DNA from: Candidatus Caenarcanales bacterium
GTDB taxonomy: Bacteria > Cyanobacteriota > Vampirovibrionia > LMEP-6097
Length of the DNA stretch: 42,816 bases
Assembly (NCBI GenBank): GCA_022447685.1
Contig: JAKVAO010000014.1
Coordinates: 1-42,816 of the forward strand
Direction: 5' to 3'
Under the pieces are notes generated by a model. It was not told the DNA's origin, searched no databases, and saw nothing but the letters and a program-made list of their open reading frames with translations. Below are positions 1 to 8,382 of this stretch, piece after piece (within the stretch, counting starts at the first letter, position 1; the number at the start of each line of letters is the position of its first letter). The position numbers and the translations under genes are program-made.

Positions 1-635
1 GCTTTTTCTAAAAAATTCTCAATGCTCCCCTCGCTAATATTTAAATTTAGTAAATCTGCAATGATTTCAGTTGTTCTCTTGAAAGGTACTTTGTGATTAA
101 CATGCAGATAAATGCTTAAAGCTCTAGTGTTGTTTCCTATTTGAACAGGAGCTCTAATATTTTCAGGAAATTCTCCTTTATTCCTTGCTTTGCATCTTGG
201 ACATATTTTTTCGACTTGTTGATATTCAGTGGTTTTAGGTTCTGGAGCTGTAATATCAATTTCTTGCCTCTTGGAAATTACTTCACCTTCGATGTTTGTT
301 AGATCTTCACCACAGATTAAGCACTTTTCTACTTCACATTTTTCAATTTTATCTGGGTTTGAAACTTGCTCTCTTGCATGACCTTTATGTCCTTTTTGAG
401 CACCGGTTTTCTTTCCTGATTTAGCTCTGCCACTTTTATTTTTCTTTTTACCATCGTTATCTTTTGATGGTGGCTTTGAACTATTTGAACTGTCTTTTTT
501 CTCGTATTTTGCTAATCTTGATTTTAATTCTGCGTTTTCTTTCTTTAATTCTGCGTTTTCTGATTCTAATTCTGCAATACGAAGCTCTAAGCTTTTTCTT
601 TTCTTTAAAAATCTTCGTCTAAAAAATGCCCTCAC
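1..635 (-). CDS. tnpC: IS66 family transposase TnpC, N-terminal part
   Basis: Partial gene running off the left edge; about 211 residues are visible. In order: a basic start, a heptad-rich coiled coil with repeated ELKKENAELKS-type units, the family signature KDSSNSSKPPSKD, a basic linker, and a zinc-finger region with two CxxC pairs (CLIC and CPRC). The IS66 core then begins with EFPENIRAPVQIG and VNHKVPFKRTTEIIADLL. This order is diagnostic for IS66 TnpC; the DDE catalytic domain would lie beyond the edge. There is no ATG in frame. GTG at 635 is the only standard start after the preceding stop, so the start is tentative. Whether the protein is active cannot be judged from this part. Confidence 0.88.
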   Translation of the reverse strand, partial: MRAFFRRRFLKKRKSLELRIAELESENAELKKENAELKSRLAKYEKKDSSNSSKPPSKDNDGKKKNKSGRAKSGKKTGAQKGHKGHAREQVSNPDKIEKCEVEKCLICGEDLTNIEGEVISKRQEIDITAPEPKTTEYQQVEKICPRCKARNKGEFPENIRAPVQIGNNTRALSIYLHVNHKVPFKRTTEIIADLLNLNISEGSIENFLEK

Positions 636-722
636 TCTTATTAGTAACTCATGAATAACTAGATTTGGCCAGAGCTAGACCTATTTGTTTACATAATCTT
701 TATTTTTTACCTGAGTAGTTAC
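1..722 (-). mobile_element. IS66-family insertion sequence, partial
   Basis: The window opens inside an insertion sequence whose tnpC-type transposase runs on the minus strand. The element's end upstream of tnpC is placed at 722. Read on the minus strand from there the sequence starts GTAACTACTCAGG, and IS66-family ends typically begin GTAA. The other end lies outside the window, so the inverted repeat and 8-bp target duplication could not be tested. No tnpA or tnpB lies between tnpC and this end, which points to the TnpC-only (ISBst12-like) branch. The neighbouring plus-strand frame is open right up to this boundary and has no start codon there, so the element probably inserted into that gene. 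Confidence 0.75.
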
Positions 723-919
723 CTAGGTTTGAGGAAATTAAACCTTTACTGGCGAGTAATAAAGAAGGTGAAAAAGTCAAATCAATTATCAAGGGTGATT
801 TAGAATCAAATAAATCTACTGTCAGTAATGATGAAAAAACACAAATTAAAACTTATATAGGCAAACTCTCAAATTCAAATCCAGAAGAAAAACAACTTAT
901 TGAATTTCTAAAAGCATGG

Positions 920-2353
920 ATGGATTACAAAGAAAATGATAAATCTTTACCAGAACAATACCTTGCCGAATATCCAACAAAAGCTGATTTTCAAATAGAT
1001 CCTGAAAGAGAAGGAGTTGAGACTTTAGATTTGGTTTTAGGAAACAATGAGCAGAAATTTGTATTTAGAGTTGATCTAAATGAGAATATTCTAAAAGATA
1101 AAATGCAAAGAAGAGTAAAAATCTTTCCACTTAATGGTAAGCAATTTTCTGGATCAATAAAAGATGTTTCTGGTAAAGTTGCAATTGGTTGGGAAGAGAA
1201 AAATAAGAAATCATTTCTTCTTGAAAACACCGATAGAGACTATACTCTCGATATACCAACAAACCATGGTGAGTCCTTAAAGATCCCATTAGGTGATCTA
1301 ATAGATTTAGTCGGTGAGCTTGCAGGAAATCGAAATGGACTGGAAAAAAATAAAGTAGCATTAGATAGCAAAACTACTAATAATGATACTACTCAAGGAA
1401 TTATTGGCTTCATCAAGGATAAGTTATCTGCAAATAAAATCCTCAGGCTTGAGGAAATTACATCAGATCCAAGAATACCTAGTAATCTCAGAGTAGAGAA
1501 CAATACTGTGAAAATCAATGTTCAAGTCAAGAACCTTGTTTTGAAAAACCCAGATATTAATTTCACTCCAATCCAAGTATATAGTCTTGATGAATCTCAG
1601 AGTGAAATGCAAAAATTAGAATCAAATTTATTTACAGATAATTCAATGGAAGTTGAACTTGAGTTATCTCTTTACACTGTAGACAGATTAGGTGAGCGAA
1701 AAGAAAAAATTCAAATAGAAAAAGATATAAATGACAATTTAATTGCCAAGGTACCTGATGGTGAAAGATTTGCCTATTCAGTTAAAATTTTAGATGATAA
1801 AGCTAATAATGGTCTTAGCCTAAGTCAAGCTACTGACGGTGATGTTTACCTGGTAAAAAGAAAAATTGCTCAAAAATCAGGTCTGGGAGAAAACTCAGAA
1901 ATCCCAACTAATATACTCAAATCGAACAATTCGTACTACGAATGCTTCAAATCAGTTGGTAATAAAGCTCACTTAACAAAAGGTATTGAGCTCAATAAAA
2001 ATGAAATAAATAATGCATTAAGCATCGAAACTCACTCCTTTATTGCGAAAGAAGCCCAAGACTCAGAATCGAAAGAACCCAAAAAATCTGCAGGAGATAA
2101 GTTAACTATTCATATAGGTGAAGCAATTTATCATATCCCTGCCAATGAGAATAAGACTGAGACTTTACTCATTGAGAATGTTAACAAACCCAACAGATTC
2201 GGAGTAAGAGGGGCAAGCTCTAATCCTCCAACTAAAAAAGCTGAGATAAATTTTGGTGAAGCTATAAAAAGCTCAGGAAAATTAAACAGTAGTGCCTCTG
2301 ATGTTATTTGGAGCAATACTATACCAATTACAATAAAAGTCATAGATCGTTAA
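920..2353 (+). CDS. Unknown protein, 5' end truncated by IS66 element
   Basis: I do not recognise the family. From the first ATG it encodes 477 residues: acidic and lysine-rich, no membrane segment, many short beta-like stretches, and a C-terminal part ending in repeated I-T-I-K-V-type strands. The same frame is open without a stop for another 67 codons upstream, back to the IS boundary at 719-722. Those codons look like normal coding sequence (a helix-rich KEGEKVKSIIKG region) but contain no start. The ATG is therefore probably internal and the authentic N-terminus was lost to the insertion. No Shine-Dalgarno sequence precedes the ATG. It may be untranslated now. Confidence 0.6.
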   Translation: MDYKENDKSLPEQYLAEYPTKADFQIDPEREGVETLDLVLGNNEQKFVFRVDLNENILKDKMQRRVKIFPLNGKQFSGSIKDVSGKVAIGWEEKNKKSFLLENTDRDYTLDIPTNHGESLKIPLGDLIDLVGELAGNRNGLEKNKVALDSKTTNNDTTQGIIGFIKDKLSANKILRLEEITSDPRIPSNLRVENNTVKINVQVKNLVLKNPDINFTPIQVYSLDESQSEMQKLESNLFTDNSMEVELELSLYTVDRLGERKEKIQIEKDINDNLIAKVPDGERFAYSVKILDDKANNGLSLSQATDGDVYLVKRKIAQKSGLGENSEIPTNILKSNNSYYECFKSVGNKAHLTKGIELNKNEINNALSIETHSFIAKEAQDSESKEPKKSAGDKLTIHIGEAIYHIPANENKTETLLIENVNKPNRFGVRGASSNPPTKKAEINFGEAIKSSGKLNSSASDVIWSNTIPITIKVIDR

Positions 2354-2404
2354 TAAACAACAATGAGAAACAACAATTTTTGCCTCCACCATTAATATGC
2401 TTAT

Positions 2405-4009
2405 TTACCGACCATGACCTTTAAAAAACTTATCCCACAGTGTATTGTAATCCTGATATGGTAGACGATTATATTTATTGAAAAGTTCAGGATGTGTTAC
2501 ACGGTTGACTTGTTCACCATTGTGGGTAAGATAAGTCGCTCTGTACCTCCAACTCTCGCGTTCACGTCTTTCTTCTTTTTGATAACCGTCCTCGTATCCT
2601 TTATTCATTCTTGCAGTTGCATCTTTTGCAAGTAATTTAAGTTGGTCAGATCTTCTAAATTTCTCAAAGAAATCTTTAACGTCACCTGGAATAAGGCTTC
2701 CTTCATAATTTATTGATCTAAAATGCCCCCAAATGGTTGTAAAACCTTTCTGGATATTGAATGGATGCTTCTCATCATCTAATCTATGGAAATGGTTTAA
2801 CTCTCTTGCAAAAGCTTCAAAGATCTGCTCTTCAGTCATCCCTAAACCTTCCTCTAAAAAGTTTTTCAAAGCCCTGAAATCTTTAACATTCTTCTCCATG
2901 TCTTTTATAATATGAGGTTTTGGACTAAAGAGATCTTTATAATCATTTGCTCTTTCCATTATTACTACTGCTTTATAAATCAACATAGATTCTGGTGACC
3001 TAATATAAGCCTCTTTATTATTATCAAGAGTGGCTTTGACATATCCATGCTTTTTTTCATTCATCATATAGAAGCGCTTATAGTTTTTTTCGATAGGTTC
3101 AGATGGTGGTGCTGGTGTTGGAGTCCAGCCTAGTTGATCCCAAAGTTCTGACATAGGGTCTTTTTTTTGAGGCGGTGGAGGAGTATCAGTAAAACTTAAG
3201 TTTTTTACATCATCAAAAGGAAAATATCCACTTTCATCTTTAAATAACTCAGGGTCTTGAAGCCCACCTCTCTTAGCTTGATAAATTGGATCAAAATTAC
3301 AATCTGAATTTAAAATTACACAATCAAAATCTTTAATTTTTCTTATTACAGGTTTTAAAATATCTCGAGTTTCATTATCGAGAGTAACTTTTTTTCCATC
3401 TGGATATTCAATCTCATGAGCTTGAGAAAGTAATAAAGAAGCTAAAGAACCAGCAATAATATAATCTGGAAAAGATCCATTATTCGTTTCATTTTCTTGA
3501 GGAATCTTTTCAATAAGTTTACCTGCAAATTTTAGAGCAGATTTTTGAAGAGGCTCTTTAGCTAAAGAGATTTCAAGTTCCTTTTTCTCAACTTTATTTG
3601 ATATCACTGGGACTGGTTTCGAAATCTTTTTAATATCAGCATTTAAGTCACTGATATTATTATTCTTTGATTCTAGAAAACTGCTTATCAACAGATTTAA
3701 TGCAGATCTATCTGGGTTATATGGAACAGCAGCTATTGTTCTCCCTAATGAATCTACTGGACCTTCTTCGCTAGCTCTTTTACCTAAAGCTTTTGGGCTT
3801 GTGATGAATTCAAGTAATGCTGGAACATGTTCCTGGGACAACGATTGCAAATGATTGTGTTCAAGCCACTCTTGAATCAGTGGTGGACCTTCTCTCAATA
3901 TATATTCTCTAGATTCTGTTTTTCCAACTTGCTCATTAAATAAAGCTCTTTGCTCATAAGCCTTATTTTGCATAAGTAAAAATTGAACAGTGAAGTTATC
4001 TTGAGTCAT
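2405..4009 (-). CDS. Large unknown protein with nucleotidyltransferase-like motif
   Basis: Encodes 534 residues and is not assignable to a family with confidence. No signal peptide or membrane span is visible. Around residues 183-245 there is an AGSLASLLL segment followed about 40 residues later by IKDFDCVIL. A G-S-x-A helix followed by a D-x-D strand is the layout of the minimal nucleotidyltransferase fold, so that fold is possible. A Pro-rich low-complexity stretch (TDTPPPPQKKDP, then PTPAPPSEP) around residues 275-310 separates this part from a charged helical C-terminal half. The gene is convergent with the truncated gene on its left. Its start faces a small damaged plus-strand gene. Function is unknown. 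Confidence 0.6.
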   Translation of the reverse strand: MTQDNFTVQFLLMQNKAYEQRALFNEQVGKTESREYILREGPPLIQEWLEHNHLQSLSQEHVPALLEFITSPKALGKRASEEGPVDSLGRTIAAVPYNPDRSALNLLISSFLESKNNNISDLNADIKKISKPVPVISNKVEKKELEISLAKEPLQKSALKFAGKLIEKIPQENETNNGSFPDYIIAGSLASLLLSQAHEIEYPDGKKVTLDNETRDILKPVIRKIKDFDCVILNSDCNFDPIYQAKRGGLQDPELFKDESGYFPFDDVKNLSFTDTPPPPQKKDPMSELWDQLGWTPTPAPPSEPIEKNYKRFYMMNEKKHGYVKATLDNNKEAYIRSPESMLIYKAVVIMERANDYKDLFSPKPHIIKDMEKNVKDFRALKNFLEEGLGMTEEQIFEAFARELNHFHRLDDEKHPFNIQKGFTTIWGHFRSINYEGSLIPGDVKDFFEKFRRSDQLKLLAKDATARMNKGYEDGYQKEERRERESWRYRATYLTHNGEQVNRVTHPELFNKYNRLPYQDYNTLWDKFFKGHGR

Positions 4010-4068
4010 GATTTTCTTAAGTATAGCAAGGGTGAAATGTATTCATCAAGACATATTGAGCATAAGCC

Positions 4069-4365
4069 ATGAGTATTAACCAGAATTTAATAAATACTAT
4101 TGTAGAGAAGAGATCTGATATAAATAATTTAACTGTTGTCCAAAATTTTCAAGGATAGGGTGGCTCAAAATCAATACTCAGAGCTGACGATGGAAACTTA
4201 TTTGCTCTTGAAGAAAATGGAAATAAGGCTCGTTTAGTTGATATAAAAGATGATAGATATCTGACCGCAGCAACAAGCCCAGAGAGTTTCAAAGATATAC
4301 CCTTCATGACTTTAGGTTTGGATAAAAATAGTGAAACACCAGTGAATAATGAAGCCGTTAATTAA
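4069..4365 (+). pseudogene. Small unknown gene interrupted by an in-frame TAG
   Basis: An ATG at 4069 opens a frame of 29 codons that ends at TAG (4156-4158). The same frame then continues for 68 normal-looking codons to TAA (4363-4365). The downstream part (RADDGNLFALEENGNKARL, then VDIKDDRYLTAATSPESF) has good coding character and reads directly on from the upstream part, so a single base change to TAG is the simplest explanation. No family is recognised. The final stop overlaps the 3' end of the convergent LysR gene by 8 bp. This 348-bp interval between the neighbouring genes holds nothing else that I can support. Confidence 0.55.
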
Positions 4366-5245
4366 TATGAGTTTCTAAAGTCTCAAAAAATTTCCAAATA
4401 AACTCAACAATTTTACTTTCACTATGAGATTTTCTTTTAGCTAAGTAGATATCAACAGTTTTTGTTTCTTCAATATTTTCAAGAGAAGTTAATTTTCCAG
4501 ATGATAGATATTCATTAACTTCTGACTTCGGTAACCTAGCCCAAGCTGTACCATTTAGTATTAAACCTCTTTTAGTTAAATCATCACAAACTGTAATTCT
4601 AGGTGCATCATCATAGACACAGCCTATATTTGAATTCTCTTTTAGAGTACTCTTGATAACTACTTGGGGAAAGTGTTTTAGATTTTCAAGGTTTTGATCT
4701 TTCTTGGGTAACTTTAAAAAACTGTGTTCAGAAGAGAGAAGAAGAACCATATCACTAGAAGAGATTTTTTTGAAATCTAAATTAGCATTATCTTTGATGG
4801 TTTCAGATATAGATATGTCTATGATCTTCTTTTTGAGCATCTCTTCACCACTTAAAACTTCACGGAAAAAATTAAACTCGGTATCAGGGAACTCTTGGCT
4901 TAGGGCTTTAAACAATCTCATAGACAATGCTGTTGGGAATATTATTGAAACTCCTATTTTGAAAAATGCTTCTACATTATCTTTGATTAATTTAGCTTTA
5001 TTGATTAGTTCATTATGAGCATTGAGCACTTGTTCTGAGTGAGCAAGCAAAAATTTAGCTTGCCTAGTGAGTTTTACTTTATAACCTTCTCTAACTAAGA
5101 TTTCAAATCCAAGTCTGGCTTCTAATTTCTTTATACGCTCACTTAGAGCTGATTTGGAAAGATAAATTTTCTCAGCAGCAGAGTTGATACTGCCAAATTC
5201 ATTGATACTTTTAATTGCTTCTAAATCTTTTACATCAAAACTCAT
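4358..5245 (-). CDS. LysR-type transcriptional regulator
   Basis: At 295 residues this is the usual LTTR length. The N-terminus (residues 4-63) is the typical winged helix-turn-helix, with NEFGSINSAAEKIYLSKSAL then SERIKKLEARLGFEILVREG. It is followed by a linker helix and a two-lobed effector-binding region up to about residue 285. LTTRs bind DNA as tetramers and usually control a divergent neighbour and themselves. Here the divergent neighbour is the exported spondin-domain gene starting 148 bp away. A perfect ATGTTC-N8-GAACAT inverted repeat sits 5 bp before this start codon, fitting autoregulation. The effector is unknown. Confidence 0.9.
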   Translation of the reverse strand: MSFDVKDLEAIKSINEFGSINSAAEKIYLSKSALSERIKKLEARLGFEILVREGYKVKLTRQAKFLLAHSEQVLNAHNELINKAKLIKDNVEAFFKIGVSIIFPTALSMRLFKALSQEFPDTEFNFFREVLSGEEMLKKKIIDISISETIKDNANLDFKKISSSDMVLLLSSEHSFLKLPKKDQNLENLKHFPQVVIKSTLKENSNIGCVYDDAPRITVCDDLTKRGLILNGTAWARLPKSEVNEYLSSGKLTSLENIEETKTVDIYLAKRKSHSESKIVEFIWKFFETLETHIN

Positions 5246-5250
5246 GGAAA

Positions 5251-5270
5251 ATGTTCTCTTTACCGAACAT
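5251..5270. promoter_or_regulatory. Inverted repeat, candidate LysR autoregulatory operator
   Basis: ATGTTC (5251-5256) and GAACAT (5265-5270) form a perfect 6-bp inverted repeat with an 8-bp spacer. It lies just upstream of the LysR-type gene's start codon. The half-site spacing suits a dimeric helix-turn-helix protein. Binding is inferred, not shown. Confidence 0.5.
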
Positions 5271-5357
5271 CATGTCAGATAAATACTTACAATGCAATTA
5301 AGTTAAGTAATTTATCCTATATAAATATATGTGAGGCTTATACCAAAGATTATGTCC

Positions 5358-5384
5358 ACTATTAATAATAGTTAAAAAGGAGAG
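5358..5384 (+). promoter_or_regulatory. Inverted repeat and strong ribosome binding site before spondin gene
   Basis: ACTATT (5358-5363), AAT, AATAGT (5367-5372) is a perfect inverted repeat. It is followed by AAAGGAGAG (5376-5384), a good Shine-Dalgarno sequence 9 nt before the ATG at 5394. This is one of the few strong ribosome binding sites in the window, so this gene has a true 5' leader. The repeat could be an operator or leader hairpin. Confidence 0.45.
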
Positions 5385-5393
5385 AATTAAACC

Positions 5394-6071
5394 ATGAAAA
5401 AAACAAACCCAAACTTAAATTTATTTTGTCTTATTGCGCTTTTAGCGCTCAATATAAGTGCTGTATCTGCAGCTTCATTTGAAGTTAAAGTTACTAATCT
5501 TACCCAAAGCCAAAGTTTCACTCCAATAATAGTAAGTAGTCAAGCAAGAGCTGTAGATATTTTCAATGCTGGCGAAGCTGCTAGCTCTGAAATTGAAGCT
5601 GTAGCTGAAGGCGGAGATATTAGTTCTCTTCAAACACTTTTAGAGGCAGACTCTGCTGTAATAGATGTTCAAAGCAGTGAAGGTCTTCTAGCAGCTGGTG
5701 CTAACAGTACTATTACAGTAAATGCTCCAAGAAGAGCTAGATATATTAATTTAGCGGCAATGCTTATCCCTACTAATGATGCTTTTATTGGTCTTAATAA
5801 TTACCCAGCCCCAAGAAGAGTTGGTGGGACAGCAACTGTGTATCTGAATGCCTATGATGCTGGTACTGAAGTGAATGATGAACTATGTTCTTCAATACCA
5901 GGACCAGGTTTCACTGAGTGTACTGAGAATAACACTATTCCTGAGCCAAGTGGAACAGATATAGGTTTCATTCATATCCACAATGGAATTCATGGAGTGG
6001 GTGATTTAACAGAGGCGACTAGAGATTGGAGAGGTCCAGTTGCTAAAGTTGAGATTACTAGGGTTAGATAG
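5394..6071 (+). CDS. Exported spondin-domain protein
   Basis: Encodes 225 residues. A clear Sec signal peptide covers about residues 1-26 (basic start, hydrophobic core LFCLIALLALNISAV, cleavage near VSA-ASF). The mature part is one spondin domain: FEVKVTNLTQSQSFTPIIV at the start, ASSEIEAVAEGGDISSL, then RRARYINLAAMLIPTNDAF, NAYDAGTEVNDELCSSIPGP, IHIHNGIHGVGDL and a final strand after DWRGPVAKVEI. These are the conserved family segments, including the acidic metal-site region and the HIHNGIHG segment. Bacterial members are secreted or periplasmic; their role is largely unknown, and animal spondin domains take part in extracellular adhesion. It is probably controlled by the divergent LysR-type gene. 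The transcript ends at a strong terminator. Confidence 0.9.
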   Translation: MKKTNPNLNLFCLIALLALNISAVSAASFEVKVTNLTQSQSFTPIIVSSQARAVDIFNAGEAASSEIEAVAEGGDISSLQTLLEADSAVIDVQSSEGLLAAGANSTITVNAPRRARYINLAAMLIPTNDAFIGLNNYPAPRRVGGTATVYLNAYDAGTEVNDELCSSIPGPGFTECTENNTIPEPSGTDIGFIHIHNGIHGVGDLTEATRDWRGPVAKVEITRVR

Positions 6072-6114
6072 TAATAATCTAATATTTTTAATCAACTTTT
6101 TAATAAATATTAGT

Positions 6115-6143
6115 AAGGGCAGATTTACTCTGCCCTTCTTTTT
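6115..6143 (+). terminator. Rho-independent terminator of the spondin gene
   Basis: AAGGGCAGA (6115-6123) pairs perfectly with TCTGCCCTT (6129-6137) around a TTTAC loop, followed by CTTTTT. A 9-bp perfect stem with a T-run is a textbook intrinsic terminator. It separates the spondin gene from the oligopeptidase gene. Confidence 0.92.
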
Positions 6144-6158
6144 AGTCTTTAATTAAGA

Positions 6159-6164
6159 TATCAT
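6159..6164 (+). promoter_or_regulatory. Candidate -10 box of the oligopeptidase gene
   Basis: TATCAT ends 7 nt before the ATG at 6172, directly after the terminator of the previous gene. No Shine-Dalgarno sequence lies between them. With normal spacing, transcription would start at or next to the start codon. A weak call alone, supported by similar arrangements elsewhere in the window. Confidence 0.35.
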
Positions 6165-6171
6165 TACTTAT

Positions 6172-8382
6172 ATGTCTACTAATCAAAACCCTGTCTTAGA
6201 CAATCCCCTCTTAGATTATGGTGAAATGCCTAAATACAGCAAAGTAAAAGCAGAGCATGTAATGCCAGCTATTATCGAAGCTAAAAGAAGAACTCAAGTG
6301 GAGATTGATAAAATACTCAAACTCTTAGAGAACGCTCCAGAGGATGACGATAAGTTTATGAATTTTGAAAACACTCTTGTTGCTCTTGAAGACGCTGAGA
6401 TAATCTTTGATAATGCTATTGGCGTTTTTTATCGATTGAAGTCTGTACATAATACTAAAGAATTTAGAGCAATCGAGAAAGAAGTCAATGACTTTGTTTC
6501 TGAGTATCATAGTTATTTAGCAAATGATGAGCAAATTGCGAGCTTGATTCAAAGGTACCTCAAAACCTCAGATGCAAAAGCCCAAAAAGGACATAGAGCA
6601 AGGCATATAGAAGATGTTGAATATGGTTTAAGGGTTTCAGGTGCTTTGCTTAATGCAGAAGATAAAGCTAGATTTAATGAATTAAATAAAGAGATTGCCT
6701 CGTTAAACACTGAGTATAACAATAATTGCACTGATTCAAGAATAGATATTTTAATCAATCCTGATGAAGAATACAAGCTTGCAGGTTTAACAGATGAAGA
6801 TAAACAAATGCTTAGAGCAAGTGCTGATTCTTTACGTAAGCAGTTAGCAGAAAAACTTGAAAGTAAGGCAGAGGCCTTAAAAAGAATTCCAGAAGCTGCT
6901 TTTGTTCTTTCAGGAGACTATTCAGTTTACCCCAGCATTATGACAAGATTAGAAGATGGAGCTTTGAGGAAAGAATTAGTTCAGCTCGGTTTCAATACTT
7001 GTGGTCCAAATGCTTCTAGAGGACTACTAGATGTTTATAATGGTGAGAGAAATACTGAACTTGATAATACTGAGATCAGTAAAAGAATTCTTGAAATTAG
7101 ACAAGAGAAAGCAAGGCTGGTAGGTTTTGAAAATCATGCTCAGCTAGTAACTAAAGCTAGAATGGCGGGTAATCCAGAAAGGGTTTTAGATCTCTATGAA
7201 GATATTCTTGTGAAAGCAAAGCCTCAATCAGAAAGAGAGTATGAGGACTTAGTTAAATTTCAAAAAGAAATTGCATACGTGAATACTGAAAATGATCCAG
7301 AAAATATTTACCCATGGGATCTTCAGTATCTTCAAGAAAAACTTCAGAAACGCGATTATGATATTGATGACAAAGATACTAGACCATACTTTGAATATCA
7401 TCAAACTTTCCAAGGGATGCTTGACTGCACTTCTAAGCTTTTTGATATTTATTTTGAAAAAGCTGATAATTTAGACGTTCTAGATTTGAATTCAGGTGGT
7501 GAGGCTTATAGAGTTTTTGATAAACAAACTCAAAGATTTTTAGGTACTTTTTTTACTGATCCATTTGAAAGATCAGGAACCAAAAGAGCTGGAGCTTGGG
7601 CGATATTATTAAGACCTGGATCTAAGAAATCAGATGGCAGTGAAGAAAGACCACTCGTTAATATAACTTGTAATTTCAATACACCAAGTGAGGGCAATCC
7701 TTCTCAGCTAAGCCATAGAGAAGTGACTACTCTATTTCATGAATTTGGTCACGCGCTTCACTCATTACTGTCTGAAACAGAACTGAAGAGTCAGTTTGGT
7801 AGAAATGTAGCTAAGGATTTCGTAGAACTTCCAAGCCAATTATTAGAAAACTTTGCCTATGATAAAGATATATTACAGAGCTTTGCTAAAAACGCTGAAG
7901 GCACTGTTATTCCAGATGAGCTAGTAGCAAAATTGAATAAAGTTAGAAGTTTTAGGGCGGCAAGTCAAATTGTGCGCCAGATTAGTTTCGGTAAGCCAGA
8001 TATGCTCATTTATAATCAGAAAGAAGGGGATGAGAAAAAGACACCTATAGAAGTTTTTACTGAGATTGCTGATGAATTAAGAAATGGACCAAAAGTCTTT
8101 CCGCATAGTAGTATGCCAAACAGTTTTCAGCATATTTTCCCGGGTGGTTACTCTGCTGGATATTATAGTTATCTCTGGTCTGAAATACTTGAAGCAGATG
8201 CTTTTAGTGAATTTACTAAAAGTGGAGGTTCTACTTTGAAGCCTGAGATTGGTAGAAGATATCGAGATACAATACTTGCAGTTGGTGATTCGATTGATCC
8301 TATGAAAGCATTTGAGAATTTTACGGGAAGAGATAAGCTTGACCCTAAGCCATTGCTGGAAAGAGCTGGATTGTTAGATTAA
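6172..8382 (+). CDS. prlC: Oligopeptidase A-like M3 family zinc metallopeptidase
   Basis: Encodes 736 residues, a little longer than E. coli oligopeptidase A (about 680). The zinc-binding motif HEFGH is at residues 523-527 (TTLFHEFGHALHSLL). The third-ligand region typical of M3 peptidases follows (FVELPSQLLENFAYD), and near the C-terminus comes FPGGYSAGYYSYLWSEILEAD, with the tyrosine-rich substrate loop. The N-terminus (NPLLDYGEMPKYSKVKAEHV) is typical of the OpdA/PrlC and Dcp branch. These cytoplasmic enzymes degrade short peptides, including cleaved signal peptides. No signal peptide is visible. All motifs are intact. The stop overlaps the convergent minus-strand gene by 4 bp. Confidence 0.93.
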   Translation: MSTNQNPVLDNPLLDYGEMPKYSKVKAEHVMPAIIEAKRRTQVEIDKILKLLENAPEDDDKFMNFENTLVALEDAEIIFDNAIGVFYRLKSVHNTKEFRAIEKEVNDFVSEYHSYLANDEQIASLIQRYLKTSDAKAQKGHRARHIEDVEYGLRVSGALLNAEDKARFNELNKEIASLNTEYNNNCTDSRIDILINPDEEYKLAGLTDEDKQMLRASADSLRKQLAEKLESKAEALKRIPEAAFVLSGDYSVYPSIMTRLEDGALRKELVQLGFNTCGPNASRGLLDVYNGERNTELDNTEISKRILEIRQEKARLVGFENHAQLVTKARMAGNPERVLDLYEDILVKAKPQSEREYEDLVKFQKEIAYVNTENDPENIYPWDLQYLQEKLQKRDYDIDDKDTRPYFEYHQTFQGMLDCTSKLFDIYFEKADNLDVLDLNSGGEAYRVFDKQTQRFLGTFFTDPFERSGTKRAGAWAILLRPGSKKSDGSEERPLVNITCNFNTPSEGNPSQLSHREVTTLFHEFGHALHSLLSETELKSQFGRNVAKDFVELPSQLLENFAYDKDILQSFAKNAEGTVIPDELVAKLNKVRSFRAASQIVRQISFGKPDMLIYNQKEGDEKKTPIEVFTEIADELRNGPKVFPHSSMPNSFQHIFPGGYSAGYYSYLWSEILEADAFSEFTKSGGSTLKPEIGRRYRDTILAVGDSIDPMKAFENFTGRDKLDPKPLLERAGLLD

